A DNA stretch of 64,000 nt from assembly GCF_902459535.1 (NCBI RefSeq), contig NZ_LR699553.1, positions 2,170,001 through 2,234,000 on the forward strand, written 5' to 3'. Under the pieces are notes generated by a model that ran no database searches, was not told the origin of the DNA, and saw only the letters and a program-made list of their open reading frames with translations. This document shows, in pieces, positions 1 through 9,096 of this stretch (position 1 is its first letter; every line of letters begins with the position of its first letter). Made by a program: the position numbers and the translations under genes. The DNA comes from Paraburkholderia dioscoreae (GTDB lineage Bacteria; Pseudomonadota; Gammaproteobacteria; Burkholderiales; Burkholderiaceae).

Positions 1-1467
1 TGCGGCAAATACCTGCTGGGCGGCGTGATGGTGGGCGACGCGAGCGAGTACGGCACGCTCTTGCAGATGATGTTGAACCGCATCGAGTTACCGGCATCGC
101 CTGAATTCCTGATCCTGCCGCAGGCGGACGGCAACGCGAAGCCCGCGCTCGGCGTCGAGGCGTTGCCCGCCGGCGCGCAGATCTGCTCGTGCAACAACGT
201 CTCGAAGGGCGAGCTATGCGCCGCCGTCTGCGCGGGCGCGACCGACATCGGCGCGCTCAAAGGCGCGACCGGCGCCGGCACCTCGTGCGGCGGCTGCGTG
301 CCGCTCGTTACCCAGGTGATGAAGGCCGAGATGAAGAAGCAGGGTCTCGTGGTCAACAATCACGTTTGCGAGCACTTCCCGTATTCGCGCCAGGAGCTGT
401 ATCACATCGTGCGTGTGGAAGGCGTGCGCAGCTTCGGCGCACTGCTCGCGAAGCACGGCCACGGTCTCGGTTGCGATATCTGCAAGCCGGTGGTGGCGAG
501 CATTCTCGCGTCGTGCTGGAACGAGTTCGTGCTGAAGAAGGAACACGCCGCGTTGCAGGACACCAACGACTACTACCTCGCCAACATCCAGCGCGACGGC
601 ACCTATTCGGTCGTGCCGCGTATGGCGGGCGGCGAAGTGACGCCCGACGGTTTGATCGCGGTCGGCCAGGTGGCGAAGAAATACGGCCTCTACACGAAAA
701 TCACCGGCGGTCAGCGTGTCGATCTGTTTGGCGCGCGCGTCGAGCAATTGCCGCTCATCTGGGAAGAACTGATCGCCGCCGGTTTCGAATCTGGCCACGC
801 GTACGGCAAGTCGCTGCGCACCGTGAAGTCGTGTGTCGGTTCGACGTGGTGCCGCTATGGCGTAGGCGATTCGGTGGGTCTCGCGGTCGAGATCGAGAAC
901 CGCTACAAGGGTCTGCGCACGCCGCACAAGATCAAGTTCGGCGTGTCGGGCTGCACGCGTGAATGCGCGGAAGCGCAGGGCAAGGACGTCGGCATCATCG
1001 CGACCGAGAAGGGCTGGAATCTCTATGTGTGCGGCAACGGCGGCATGAAACCGCGCCACGCTGAACTGCTCGCATCGGACCTCGATCAGGAAACGCTGGT
1101 GCGCTACATCGACCGCTTCCTGATGTTCTACGTGCGCACCGCCGATCGTCTGCAACGCACCAGCGTGTGGCGCGACAACCTCGAGGGCGGCCTTGAATAT
1201 CTGATCGACGTGGTCGTCAACGATCGTCTCGGGGTGGCCGGCGAACTCGAGTCAGAGATGCAGCACGTGGTCGACACCTACGAGTGCGAATGGAAGAAGG
1301 CTGTCACCGATCCCGAAACGCGCAAGCGCTTCCGTCATTTCGTCAACAGCAGCGAGTCCGACAGCAACATCGCTTTCGTGGAGGAACGTGGTCAGATCCG
1401 ACCGGCCACGCCCGCCGAGCGACGCTCGAAGCTCGCCGCGATTCCCGTGGTCGCCGAAACCGTCTGA
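1..1467 (+). CDS. nirB: Nitrite reductase large subunit, 3' part (5' end outside window)
   Basis: C-terminal 488 residues of assimilatory NAD(P)H nitrite reductase, which reduces nitrite to ammonium in the cytoplasm. The frame is open from base 1, so the FAD/NAD(P)H domain lies upstream of the window. Visible in order: a BFD-like [2Fe-2S] domain with CSC near residues 62-64 and SCGGC near 97-100; a ferredoxin-like sulfite/nitrite reductase half-domain; and the sirohaem/[4Fe-4S] cysteines as CVGSTWC (near 278-284) and CTREC (near 318-322), matching the CX5C...CX3C family pattern. NirD follows 32 bases after the stop, so the two subunits are probably co-transcribed. No internal damage seen. Confidence 0.96.
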   Translation, partial: CGKYLLGGVMVGDASEYGTLLQMMLNRIELPASPEFLILPQADGNAKPALGVEALPAGAQICSCNNVSKGELCAAVCAGATDIGALKGATGAGTSCGGCVPLVTQVMKAEMKKQGLVVNNHVCEHFPYSRQELYHIVRVEGVRSFGALLAKHGHGLGCDICKPVVASILASCWNEFVLKKEHAALQDTNDYYLANIQRDGTYSVVPRMAGGEVTPDGLIAVGQVAKKYGLYTKITGGQRVDLFGARVEQLPLIWEELIAAGFESGHAYGKSLRTVKSCVGSTWCRYGVGDSVGLAVEIENRYKGLRTPHKIKFGVSGCTRECAEAQGKDVGIIATEKGWNLYVCGNGGMKPRHAELLASDLDQETLVRYIDRFLMFYVRTADRLQRTSVWRDNLEGGLEYLIDVVVNDRLGVAGELESEMQHVVDTYECEWKKAVTDPETRKRFRHFVNSSESDSNIAFVEERGQIRPATPAERRSKLAAIPVVAETV

Positions 1468-1499
1468 TTGATCTGCACTATTCACCAAGGACTTCCGCC

Positions 1500-1856
1500 A
1501 TGAAAAACGATCGCCTGCCACGCTCCTGGACGCCCGTTTGCCAGCTCGACGACATCGTGCCCAACACGGGTGTTTGCGCGCTCGTCAACGGCGAGCAGGT
1601 GGCGGTTTTTCACGTGACCGGCGGCGGTGACGCTGACGTCACCGTCTACGCGATCGAAAACTTCGACCCGGGCTCGCAGGCGGCGGTGCTTTCTCGCGGG
1701 CTGATCGGCAGCCTCGGTGAACGCATCGTGGTCGCCTCGCCGATCTACAAGCATCACTTCGACCTGCGGACCGGCGAGTGTCTGGAAACACCGGCGTATT
1801 CCGTTGACGCGTTCGCCGCGCGAGTGGAAAACGGCCAGGTGTGGGTCGCCGTCTGA
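1500..1856 (+). CDS. nirD: Nitrite reductase small subunit
   Basis: 118-residue Rieske-like small subunit of NAD(P)H nitrite reductase. ATG at 1500 is preceded by a purine-rich AAGGA about 10 bases upstream and lies just after nirB, which decides the start over a longer in-frame extension that overlaps nirB. As in other NirD proteins the fold resembles a Rieske domain but lacks the full cluster-binding CxH/CxxH set: the segment ASPIYKHHFDLRTGEC keeps only part of it. It should associate with NirB in the cytoplasm. Next gene starts 43 bases downstream. Confidence 0.93.
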   Translation: MKNDRLPRSWTPVCQLDDIVPNTGVCALVNGEQVAVFHVTGGGDADVTVYAIENFDPGSQAAVLSRGLIGSLGERIVVASPIYKHHFDLRTGECLETPAYSVDAFAARVENGQVWVAV

Positions 1857-1899
1857 GCGGCTGATCGTCTGAAACTTTTTTCGAACCACGTTGCCCGCC

Positions 1900-4800
1900 A
1901 TGTCATCCACCAGCGTAAAAACCGTGTGCCCCTACTGCGGCGTTGGCTGCGGCATGGTGCTGCACGTCGAGGGCGGCCAGGTGGTGAAAATCTCCGGTGA
2001 CAAGGAGCATCCGGCCAATTTCGGACGGCTGTGCACGAAGGGCCAGTCGGCGCACGTCGCGTTGCGCAAGTCGGGACGTCTGGAGGGCGCGTTCGTGCGT
2101 CATGCGCGCGGTCAGGATCCGGTGCCGTTGCCCATGACGCAGGCGATCAGCACCACGGCAGCGCGTTTGCGCGGCCTGCTCGATGAACATGGACCGGACG
2201 CGCTGTCGTTCTACGTTTCCGGGCAGATGTCGATCGAGGCGCAATACCTCGTCAACAAGCTTGCCAAAGGTTTTGTCGGCACCAACAACATCGAATCGAA
2301 TTCGCGCCTGTGCATGGCGAGCGCGGGCAGCGGCTACAAACTCTCGCTCGGCGCGGACGGCCCGCCGGGATCGTACGAAGATATCGATCACGCCGACCTG
2401 TTCTTCGTGATCGGCGCGAATATGGCCGACTGTCACCCGATTCTGTTCCTGCGCATGATGGATCGCGTGAAGGCCGGCGCCAAACTGATCGTCGTCGATC
2501 CGCGCCGCAACACGACGGCGGAGAAGGCCGATCTTTTCATGCAGATCAAGCCGGGCACCGATCTCGCGTTGCTCAATGGCCTGCTGCATCTGCTGCACGA
2601 AAACGGCCATACTGATGCCGCTTTTATCGCCGAGGCCACCGAAGGCTGGGATGCGATGCCCGCGTTTCTCGCCGACTACACGCCGGAGAAAGTCGCGCAG
2701 ATCACCGGCCTTGCCGCCGACGAAATCCGTGCGGCCGCACAGATGATCGGCACAGCCAACGAGTGGATCAGTTGCTGGACGATGGGCCTGAATCAGAGCA
2801 CGCACGGCACATGGCACACCAACGCGATCTGCAATCTGCATCTCGCGACGGGCAAGATCTGCCGGCGCGGCAGCGGGCCGTTTTCGTTGACCGGCCAGCC
2901 CAACGCAATGGGCGGCCGCGAAATGGGTTACATGGGGCCGGGTTTGCCGGGCCAGCGTTCGGTGCTGGTCGAAGAAGACCGCGCGTTTATCGAAGACCTA
3001 TGGCGCATTCCGAAGGGCACGCTCAAGCCCGAAGCGGGCAACGGCACCATCGACATGTTCACGCGCATGGCGGCGGGCGAGATCAAGGCGTGCTGGATCA
3101 TCTGCACGAATCCGGTGGCGAGCGTGGCGAATCGCCAGAACGCGATCGACGGATTGCGTGCGGCGCAACTCGTGATCGCGCAAGACGCTTTCCTCGACAC
3201 CGAGACCAACCGCTATGCCGACGTGTTATTGCCCGGCGCGCTCTGGGCTGAAGCCGAAGGCGTGATGATCAACTCGGAGCGCAATCTCACGCTGATGCAA
3301 AAGGGCATCGAGCCGCCGGGCGCCGCGCTGCCGGACTGGCAGATCATCGCGCGTATCGCCTGCGAAATGGGTTACGCCGAAAGCTTCACCTACGCGAGCG
3401 CCGAGGAAGTTTTCGCGGAAATCACCCGCGTGTCGAATCCGAAGACGGGCTACGACCTGCGCGGCGCGAGCCATCGCCGGTTGAAGGAAATGCCGTTGCA
3501 GTGGCCGCTTGCATCGGACGAATCAGCGGAGCGCAATCCGGTTCGCTATCTCAACGACGGCGTGAGCCAGGCACTCAAGGAATTGCCGGACGGCAGCCGT
3601 CCGCGGCTTGTTTTTCCCACCACGAGCGGCAAGGCGGTGTTCTTCGCGCGTGCCTATGCAGCGCCGGCGGAATTGCCGGATCGTGAGTTTCCGATCGTAC
3701 TGAATACGGGCCGCTTGCAGCATCAATGGCACACCATGACCAAGACCGGCAAGGTCGCGATGCTCAACAAGCTGAACCCGGCCCCGTTCGTCGAGATTCA
3801 TCCCGAAGATGCCGCCACGCTCGGCATCAAGCCACACGACCCGGTGGAGATTCGTTCGCGCCGGGGCCGCGCGGTGTTGCCGGCTGTCGTGACCGAACGC
3901 GTGAGCGCGGGCAGTTGCTTTGCGCCGATGCACTGGAACGATGTATTCGGCGACGACCTGTGCATCAACGCCGTAACCAGCGATGCCGTCGACCTGATCT
4001 CGCAGCAGCCCGAACTCAAGTTCTGCGCGGTCGCGCTGAGTCCGGTGGCGGCCGACAGCAGGCAGCCGCTTCTGAATGACGACGATACAACGATCGCCGA
4101 TGCATCCGTTGCGGTTGCCGTGAGCGCGGCGCCCGTGAACACCGTATCGGCAAGCGCCGAGGATCTGGATATGCCCCGTATCGATGCACTCACGAGCCTG
4201 TTGCAGTTGCTGCCGACACCCGCGCCTTCATTCACCGACCAGCAGCGGCTCTACCTTGCCGGCTTCGTCAGCGGACTGCGTTCAGCGGAAGCAAAAGGTA
4301 TCGACAGCACGCCGGTTCTGCCCGGCAATGCGCCGTTCGATACGACCAGCCGTCTGTACGTGGATGGTTTGCTTGCCGGTCTGTATAGCCGCAGCGCGAT
4401 GGTTCCCGCCGCGTCGGCCGCTACGCTTGCGGTGTCACATGCGGATGCGTCTCACGCGTCCGGCGTGCGGATCGTGCGCGCGCGTCCCAAGGTTACTCTG
4501 CTGTGGGCCTCGCAAACCGGCAACACCGAGTCGCTGACCGAAAGCTATGCCACCCGTCTGATGGAATCGGGATTTGAAATCCGCACGTCGTGCATGGCGG
4601 ATTATCCCGCTGCGGCGCTCGCCAAAGCCCAATACGTGCTGCTGATGACAAGCACCTTCGGCGATGGCGACCCACCCGACAACGCACAAAGTTTCTGGAC
4701 GCAATTGAGCGGCGAGGGCGCGCCCCGGCTCGACGGCGTACGCTTCGCGGTGCTCGCGCTCGGCGATCGCAACTATGACCAGTTCTGCGGTCACGGCCGC

Positions 4801-6105
4801 CGTCTCGACGAGCGGCTCGCCGGGCAAGGCGCGCTGCGGCTGATGGATCGCGTCGACTGCGATAGCGAGTATCAGGAAAGCGCGGACGCGTGGCTTGAAC
4901 GCATCATCGTGCGGATCAAGGAAGAAGATGCCGCGCTGTATGCCGTGCCGGCGGGCGGTATGGTCAATGCCGTGGTGCCGGGCACGGTGCCCACCAAAAC
5001 GCGGCCGGCCGCGTCGCGGCTCGTCAGCAATCTGCGCCTGAACAAGCAGGGCGCGGCAAAAGATACGCGCTACGTCTCGTTGCATACGGGCGGCTCGGAG
5101 CTCGAATACGAAGCGGGCGACGCACTCGGTGTCTGGCCGAGCAACTGTCCCGAACTGGTCGACGAATTGATCGGCCTGAGCGGTCTGAGCGCGGACGCCG
5201 CGGTGAACGTGGCGGGCGCCGGAGAGATGCGTCTTGCCGATGCGCTCGGCAAACACTACGAGATCGCGCGGCCGAATCCGGACCTGCTTGCGTTTGTTGC
5301 GGCACGCAGCAATAACGGCGCGCTGCGTGATCTGCTGGCGCCGGATCGCAAGGCCGACCTCAAACAGTGGTTGTGGGGCCAGCAGATCGCCGACGTGCTG
5401 CATGAATTTCCTGTGAGTCTCACGGCAAGCGAATTGACCGGCATGCTCAAGCGTCTGCAACCCCGGCTGTATTCGATTGCGTCGAGTCCGAAAGCGCATG
5501 CGGGCGAAGTTCATCTGACGGTTTCCGCAGTGCGTTACAGCAACGGCCGCCGTCATCGCAAAGGCGTGTCGTCGACTTTTCTCGCCGACCGTGCTCTCGA
5601 TGTCAACGTGCCCGTGTTCGTGCAGAAGTCCGCACACTTTCGTCCTCCTCATGGTTCGGACACGCCGATGATCATGGTCGGTCCCGGCACCGGCGTTGCA
5701 CCGTTTCGCGGCTTTCTGCACGAGCGGCGTGCACGAGGCGACACAGGACGCAACTGGCTGTTCTTCGGCGAGCAGCACGCCGCGTCTGATTTCTACTATC
5801 GCGACGAACTCGAATCGATGCGCGACAGCGGTGTACTGACCCGACTCGACGTCGCCTTTTCACGCGACCAGGCGGACAAGGTCTACGTGCAGGACCGCAT
5901 GCGCGAGCAGGGTGCGCAATTGTGGGCGTGGCTCGAAGACGGTGCGCATTTCTACGTATGCGGCGACGCCAACCGGATGGCGAAAGATGTCGATGCGGCG
6001 CTCAAGGAAGTCGTGGCGCGACACGGCGGCATGAGTGACGAAAAGGCACTCGAATACGTGGGCCGCCTCGCGCAGGAAAAACGCTACGCACGCGATGTTT
6101 ATTGA
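1900..6105 (+). CDS. nasA: Assimilatory nitrate reductase fused to CysJ-like flavoprotein reductase
   Basis: 1401-residue cytoplasmic fusion that should reduce nitrate to nitrite with NADPH. ATG at 1900 is preferred to an in-frame TTG three codons earlier. Residues about 8-700 form a molybdopterin oxidoreductase beginning with a [4Fe-4S] motif (CPYCGVGC) and ending with a molydopterin-dinucleotide-binding domain. A linker follows (about 700-860) whose end resembles the N-terminal region of CysJ. A flavodoxin domain (LLWASQTGNTES, near residue 868) and a ferredoxin-NADP reductase module follow, with FAD motif RLYSIASSP and nucleotide motif GPGTGVAPFRG near 1258. The flavoprotein half replaces the separate NasB/NasC electron-donor subunit. 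This architecture is known from Burkholderia relatives. It is flanked by nirBD and a NarK-type transporter. Confidence 0.95.
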   Translation: MSSTSVKTVCPYCGVGCGMVLHVEGGQVVKISGDKEHPANFGRLCTKGQSAHVALRKSGRLEGAFVRHARGQDPVPLPMTQAISTTAARLRGLLDEHGPDALSFYVSGQMSIEAQYLVNKLAKGFVGTNNIESNSRLCMASAGSGYKLSLGADGPPGSYEDIDHADLFFVIGANMADCHPILFLRMMDRVKAGAKLIVVDPRRNTTAEKADLFMQIKPGTDLALLNGLLHLLHENGHTDAAFIAEATEGWDAMPAFLADYTPEKVAQITGLAADEIRAAAQMIGTANEWISCWTMGLNQSTHGTWHTNAICNLHLATGKICRRGSGPFSLTGQPNAMGGREMGYMGPGLPGQRSVLVEEDRAFIEDLWRIPKGTLKPEAGNGTIDMFTRMAAGEIKACWIICTNPVASVANRQNAIDGLRAAQLVIAQDAFLDTETNRYADVLLPGALWAEAEGVMINSERNLTLMQKGIEPPGAALPDWQIIARIACEMGYAESFTYASAEEVFAEITRVSNPKTGYDLRGASHRRLKEMPLQWPLASDESAERNPVRYLNDGVSQALKELPDGSRPRLVFPTTSGKAVFFARAYAAPAELPDREFPIVLNTGRLQHQWHTMTKTGKVAMLNKLNPAPFVEIHPEDAATLGIKPHDPVEIRSRRGRAVLPAVVTERVSAGSCFAPMHWNDVFGDDLCINAVTSDAVDLISQQPELKFCAVALSPVAADSRQPLLNDDDTTIADASVAVAVSAAPVNTVSASAEDLDMPRIDALTSLLQLLPTPAPSFTDQQRLYLAGFVSGLRSAEAKGIDSTPVLPGNAPFDTTSRLYVDGLLAGLYSRSAMVPAASAATLAVSHADASHASGVRIVRARPKVTLLWASQTGNTESLTESYATRLMESGFEIRTSCMADYPAAALAKAQYVLLMTSTFGDGDPPDNAQSFWTQLSGEGAPRLDGVRFAVLALGDRNYDQFCGHGRRLDERLAGQGALRLMDRVDCDSEYQESADAWLERIIVRIKEEDAALYAVPAGGMVNAVVPGTVPTKTRPAASRLVSNLRLNKQGAAKDTRYVSLHTGGSELEYEAGDALGVWPSNCPELVDELIGLSGLSADAAVNVAGAGEMRLADALGKHYEIARPNPDLLAFVAARSNNGALRDLLAPDRKADLKQWLWGQQIADVLHEFPVSLTASELTGMLKRLQPRLYSIASSPKAHAGEVHLTVSAVRYSNGRRHRKGVSSTFLADRALDVNVPVFVQKSAHFRPPHGSDTPMIMVGPGTGVAPFRGFLHERRARGDTGRNWLFFGEQHAASDFYYRDELESMRDSGVLTRLDVAFSRDQADKVYVQDRMREQGAQLWAWLEDGAHFYVCGDANRMAKDVDAALKEVVARHGGMSDEKALEYVGRLAQEKRYARDVY

Positions 6106-6305
6106 TAGCCGGACTGTTTCAAGCGCCGCGTGCGCAGTCGACATTTCAAGGTTTCAAAGAGTACGCAGTAATGCTTCAAAAGAAGGAGCCGGATGGCATG
6201 GAGGTTGCCTGTTCATGCCGGTTTTCAACATTGTGATCATTCCGGTGCGTAGCGCGTGGCGCGATCTGCCGGATAGTCGAACAATCAGCATTGTGAGGAT
6301 ATCTG

Positions 6306-7673
6306 ATGAAAAACGTGATGAGCTCCCTAAAGAGTGGGGACTGGCGCGCGCTGGTGGCGTGTTTCCTCTATTTCGACACCGGCTTTACCGTCTGGGTTCT
6401 GTATGGACCGCTCGCGCCGTTCATCAGCAAGAGCATTGCGATGACGCCCGCGCAACAAGGTTTGCTGGTGGCGGTGCCGGTGCTTTCGGCCGCCATTCTG
6501 CGTGTCACGCTCGGTAACCTGTATCAGTCCGCGCACGGCAAGCGCATTGCGTTGATGGGCGTGCTGCTTTCGGCGGTGCCGACCATCGTGCTGCCGCTGA
6601 TGCCGTCTGTGCCGTCGTACACCGTGCTGCTGGTGCTCGGCGTATTCCTCGGTGTTGGCGGTGCGAGTTTCGCCGTGGCGCTGCCGATGGCCGGCAGCAA
6701 CTATCCGCCGAAGGTGCAAGGCCTCGTGTTGGGCCTCGCGGCGGCCGGCAATATCGGCGCGGTGCTCGACGGCTTCCTGTTCCCGCAACTGGCTACGCAC
6801 TACGGCTGGCAGATGGCCGCCGGCGGCGCACTGCCGTTGCTCGCGATCGCGGCAATCACGCTCTATTTCTGGGCCAACGATTCCGGCGTGAAATCGGGCA
6901 GCGTGCTGCGCGCATCCGGCAGCTTTGCAGTGACGCTGGTCGGATTGATCGTGCTGGTGCTGCTGGTCGAAGCCGGCATGTTCGGCTCCGGCAAGACCGG
7001 TGTGCTGCTGTTGCCCGTGATCGGCGCTTTGCTGGCGATCGCGGTGCTGCCCAAGCGCTATCGCGCGGTGCTGGCCGAGCGTGACACGTGGGCGATCATG
7101 CTGGTGTACAGCATTACGTTCGGTGGTTTCGTCGGCATGTCCTCGTATGTTTCGCTGCTTCTCACCAACCTCTATCAGCTCTCGAAGATCGACGCCGGTC
7201 TCTTCATGGCGCTGCTCGCCGCGACGGGCGCGATGGTGCGTCCGCTCGGCGGCCTGATCGCCGACAAGGTGTCCGGTGTGCGCGCGCTGACTTTTCTGCT
7301 CGCAATCATCTCGTTGTGCGACTTCGTGTTCGCCGCAGCCATGCCTGCAATGGCGGGCGGCATTGCGCTGCTGTTGGTCCTGTATGTGGCCTTCGGTCTC
7401 GGCAACGGCGCGACTTTCCAGTTGGTGCCGCATCGCTGGGCCGGCCGCACGGGTCTGATGTCGGGCATTGTCGGCGCCGCGGGCGGCATCGGCGGATTCT
7501 ATCTGCCGGTCGTGATGGGTATCGCAAAGGAAAGCACGGGCAGCTATCAGATGGGCTTTGCAACGTTCGGCGTGCTGGCCGCATGCGCGTTCCTCGCGAT
7601 CGTCGCGCTGCGCCGCCCGTGGATGGCGTGGTCGATGCACTCCGGCGTGATGCATGCGCACGCAACGGAGTAG
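6306..7673 (+). CDS. narK: NarK-type nitrate/nitrite MFS transporter
   Basis: 455-residue, about 12-helix major facilitator protein of the nitrate/nitrite porter family, inner membrane. Family-like features are the N-terminal FDTGFTVWVLYGPLAPFI helix and two glycine-rich segments corresponding to the nitrate signature (VGGASFAVALPMAGSNYPP, and AFGLGNGATFQLVPHR in the second half), with the arginine expected for anion binding. ATG 6306 is preceded by GAGGAT. It sits 200 bases after the nitrate reductase and likely imports its substrate. An extra promoter in the 200-base gap is possible, because the gap carries two near-identical CARCATTGTGA elements. Uptake of nitrate versus export of nitrite cannot be decided from sequence alone. 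Confidence 0.93.
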   Translation: MKNVMSSLKSGDWRALVACFLYFDTGFTVWVLYGPLAPFISKSIAMTPAQQGLLVAVPVLSAAILRVTLGNLYQSAHGKRIALMGVLLSAVPTIVLPLMPSVPSYTVLLVLGVFLGVGGASFAVALPMAGSNYPPKVQGLVLGLAAAGNIGAVLDGFLFPQLATHYGWQMAAGGALPLLAIAAITLYFWANDSGVKSGSVLRASGSFAVTLVGLIVLVLLVEAGMFGSGKTGVLLLPVIGALLAIAVLPKRYRAVLAERDTWAIMLVYSITFGGFVGMSSYVSLLLTNLYQLSKIDAGLFMALLAATGAMVRPLGGLIADKVSGVRALTFLLAIISLCDFVFAAAMPAMAGGIALLLVLYVAFGLGNGATFQLVPHRWAGRTGLMSGIVGAAGGIGGFYLPVVMGIAKESTGSYQMGFATFGVLAACAFLAIVALRRPWMAWSMHSGVMHAHATE

Positions 7674-7776
7674 TGGTGTGGCGTGGAGCGGAGTAGCGCT
7701 CCCGATCCGGCCGCCGCGTTGATGCGGAAGCCGGGTCACACGCGACAGAGCCGATCAACCATCATAAGAAGTTGAC

Positions 7777-8451
7777 ATGAGCATCACGACAGAACGGGTT
7801 CAGGCGCCACTGTCCGACGCGGACGTCTCCAGCGAGGTGTTGAGCTCGTTGATCAACATGGCGGGGCGTCAGCGGATGCTCTCGCAGCGCATTGTGTTGA
7901 AAGCGATACTGGCGTTCCAGCAGTTCGACGGTGCGCTCGCGATTGCGCGCGACACGTTGAACACGTTCGCTGACAGTCATACGGCGCTGACGCGAGGCCG
8001 CGACGGCTTGCCTGGACTGTTTTCCCCGGCGCTGCGCGACGCATTTCACGGCAGCGGCCAAGTGGCCGCGAAGATCGCGGAATTTATCGCACTGGCTTCG
8101 ACCGCGTTGGAGGCGATCGGGCGTGCGTCGCCGCGCGCGGACGATGCATTGAAGGCCCTGGTCGATTCCGTCGATCCGTTGCTGACGCATCTGCACGGCG
8201 TCACGGCCGTGTACGAGCAGGAGAGCCGGCGGATAGCGCGCTTGCAGAAGAAAGAGCAGCAGCAACTGATCGAGCGGATCAAGGCGATCGCGAAAGAAGC
8301 GCATATCGTTTCGTTCAACGGACAGATCGTGGCGAGCCGCGCGCACGTGACCGGGCGCGAATTCGCCGTGGTGGCCGGCGTGATGACGACAATCACGAAA
8401 GAACTGGAGGCCGTAGTGAGCGCGTTCGTAAAGAAGACCTCGGCGGGGTGA
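7777..8451 (+). CDS. Soluble PilJ/NarX-like sensor domain protein (putative nitrate sensor)
   Basis: 224 residues, mainly helical, without a recognisable membrane segment or signal peptide. Residues about 26-40 read INMAGRQRMLSQRI, which resembles the P-box helix of NarX/PilJ-type nitrate-sensing four-helix bundles. The second half carries a short MCP-like coiled-coil segment (near AIAKEAHIVSFNGQIVASRA, residues about 170-190) that resembles the signalling tip of chemotaxis transducers but is far shorter. It lies 103 bases downstream of the nitrate transporter on the same strand, so a nitrate-responsive role is reasonable but inferred. No kinase or DNA-binding domain is present, so its output partner is unknown. 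Confidence 0.75.
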   Translation: MSITTERVQAPLSDADVSSEVLSSLINMAGRQRMLSQRIVLKAILAFQQFDGALAIARDTLNTFADSHTALTRGRDGLPGLFSPALRDAFHGSGQVAAKIAEFIALASTALEAIGRASPRADDALKALVDSVDPLLTHLHGVTAVYEQESRRIARLQKKEQQQLIERIKAIAKEAHIVSFNGQIVASRAHVTGREFAVVAGVMTTITKELEAVVSAFVKKTSAG

Positions 8452-8512
8452 AGCACGCGGCGCGGCGATATTGCCGTATGCTTGGCGTTTTCCGGAACGT
8501 CGGGCAAATGTA

Positions 8513-9001
8513 ATGACCAACTGGTGGCAGGTGGTGTGGGGAACTGCACGCGCAGAATTCTCCGATCTCGGCAGCGCGGCCGACGTCACGCAGGTGCTGA
8601 TGCGCCTCGGACTCGCATTGATACTCGGCGGCATACTCGGATTCGAGCGTGAGATGTCACGGCGCGACGCCGGCATGCGCACGCATATGATGGTGTCGGT
8701 CGGCGCGGCCTTGTTCGTGGTCGTGCCGTTGCAGGCCGGTTTTTCGCAGGACAATATGAGCCGGGTGCTGCAAGGCCTCGTGTCCGGCGTCGGTTTTCTC
8801 GGCGCGGGCGCGATCATCAAGCTCAGTGCCGAACGCGAGGTGCGTGGCCTGACGACGGCAGCGAGCTTGTGGTTGAGCGCAGGCGTCGGCGTGGCGGCGG
8901 GGTTGGGGCGCGAAGCGACGGCGATTCTTAGCGTGGCGATTGCGCTTGCTATTCTGTCGAGCGCGCGGCTGTTCAAGAGTCGCGAGGGGGAGGAGAAGTA
9001 G
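8513..9001 (+). CDS. MgtC/SapB family inner-membrane protein
   Basis: 162 residues with four to five hydrophobic helices. The family core is visible as LILGGILGFEREMSRRDAG followed by MRTHMMVSVGAALF and the glycine-rich GLVSGVGFLGAGAIIK. Members of this family are inner-membrane proteins linked to magnesium limitation, acid stress or modulation of partners such as the ATP synthase; the exact job here is not visible. This is a short form without the C-terminal ACT-like domain of MgtC. ATG at 8513 is chosen; an in-frame TTG at 8471 would add 14 polar residues. It follows the putative sensor by 61 bases and converges on the TolC-like gene. Confidence 0.88.
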   Translation: MTNWWQVVWGTARAEFSDLGSAADVTQVLMRLGLALILGGILGFEREMSRRDAGMRTHMMVSVGAALFVVVPLQAGFSQDNMSRVLQGLVSGVGFLGAGAIIKLSAEREVRGLTTAASLWLSAGVGVAAGLGREATAILSVAIALAILSSARLFKSREGEEK

Positions 9002-9017
9002 GGCGCAAATCTTCAGG

Positions 9018-9056
9018 CGCTCGCATCGGGCTTTTTGTGGGATGCTCGTGCGAGCG
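9018..9056. terminator. Candidate bidirectional hairpin between convergent genes
   Basis: CGCTCGCA at 9018-9025 pairs with TGCGAGCG at 9049-9056 across a 23-base loop in the 95-base gap between mgtC-like and tolC-like genes. There is a T-rich stretch inside the loop, not after the stem, so it is not a textbook intrinsic terminator. Confidence 0.3.
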
Positions 9057-9096
9057 AATCGGCCGGCGTACAGCCATGCAGCCGCGTCAGACCTGA

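Noticed and set aside
4435..5778. 447-codon minus-strand ORF
   Set aside because: Lies wholly antisense to the nitrate reductase flavoprotein part; Arg/His/Ala-rich composition typical of shadow frames in GC-rich DNA.
6327..7739. 470-codon minus-strand ORF
   Set aside because: Antisense to the NarK-type transporter, with an extreme His/Gln/Arg composition and no domain.
7762..8976. 404-codon minus-strand ORF
   Set aside because: Antisense to the sensor and MgtC-like genes, which have clear family motifs on the plus strand.
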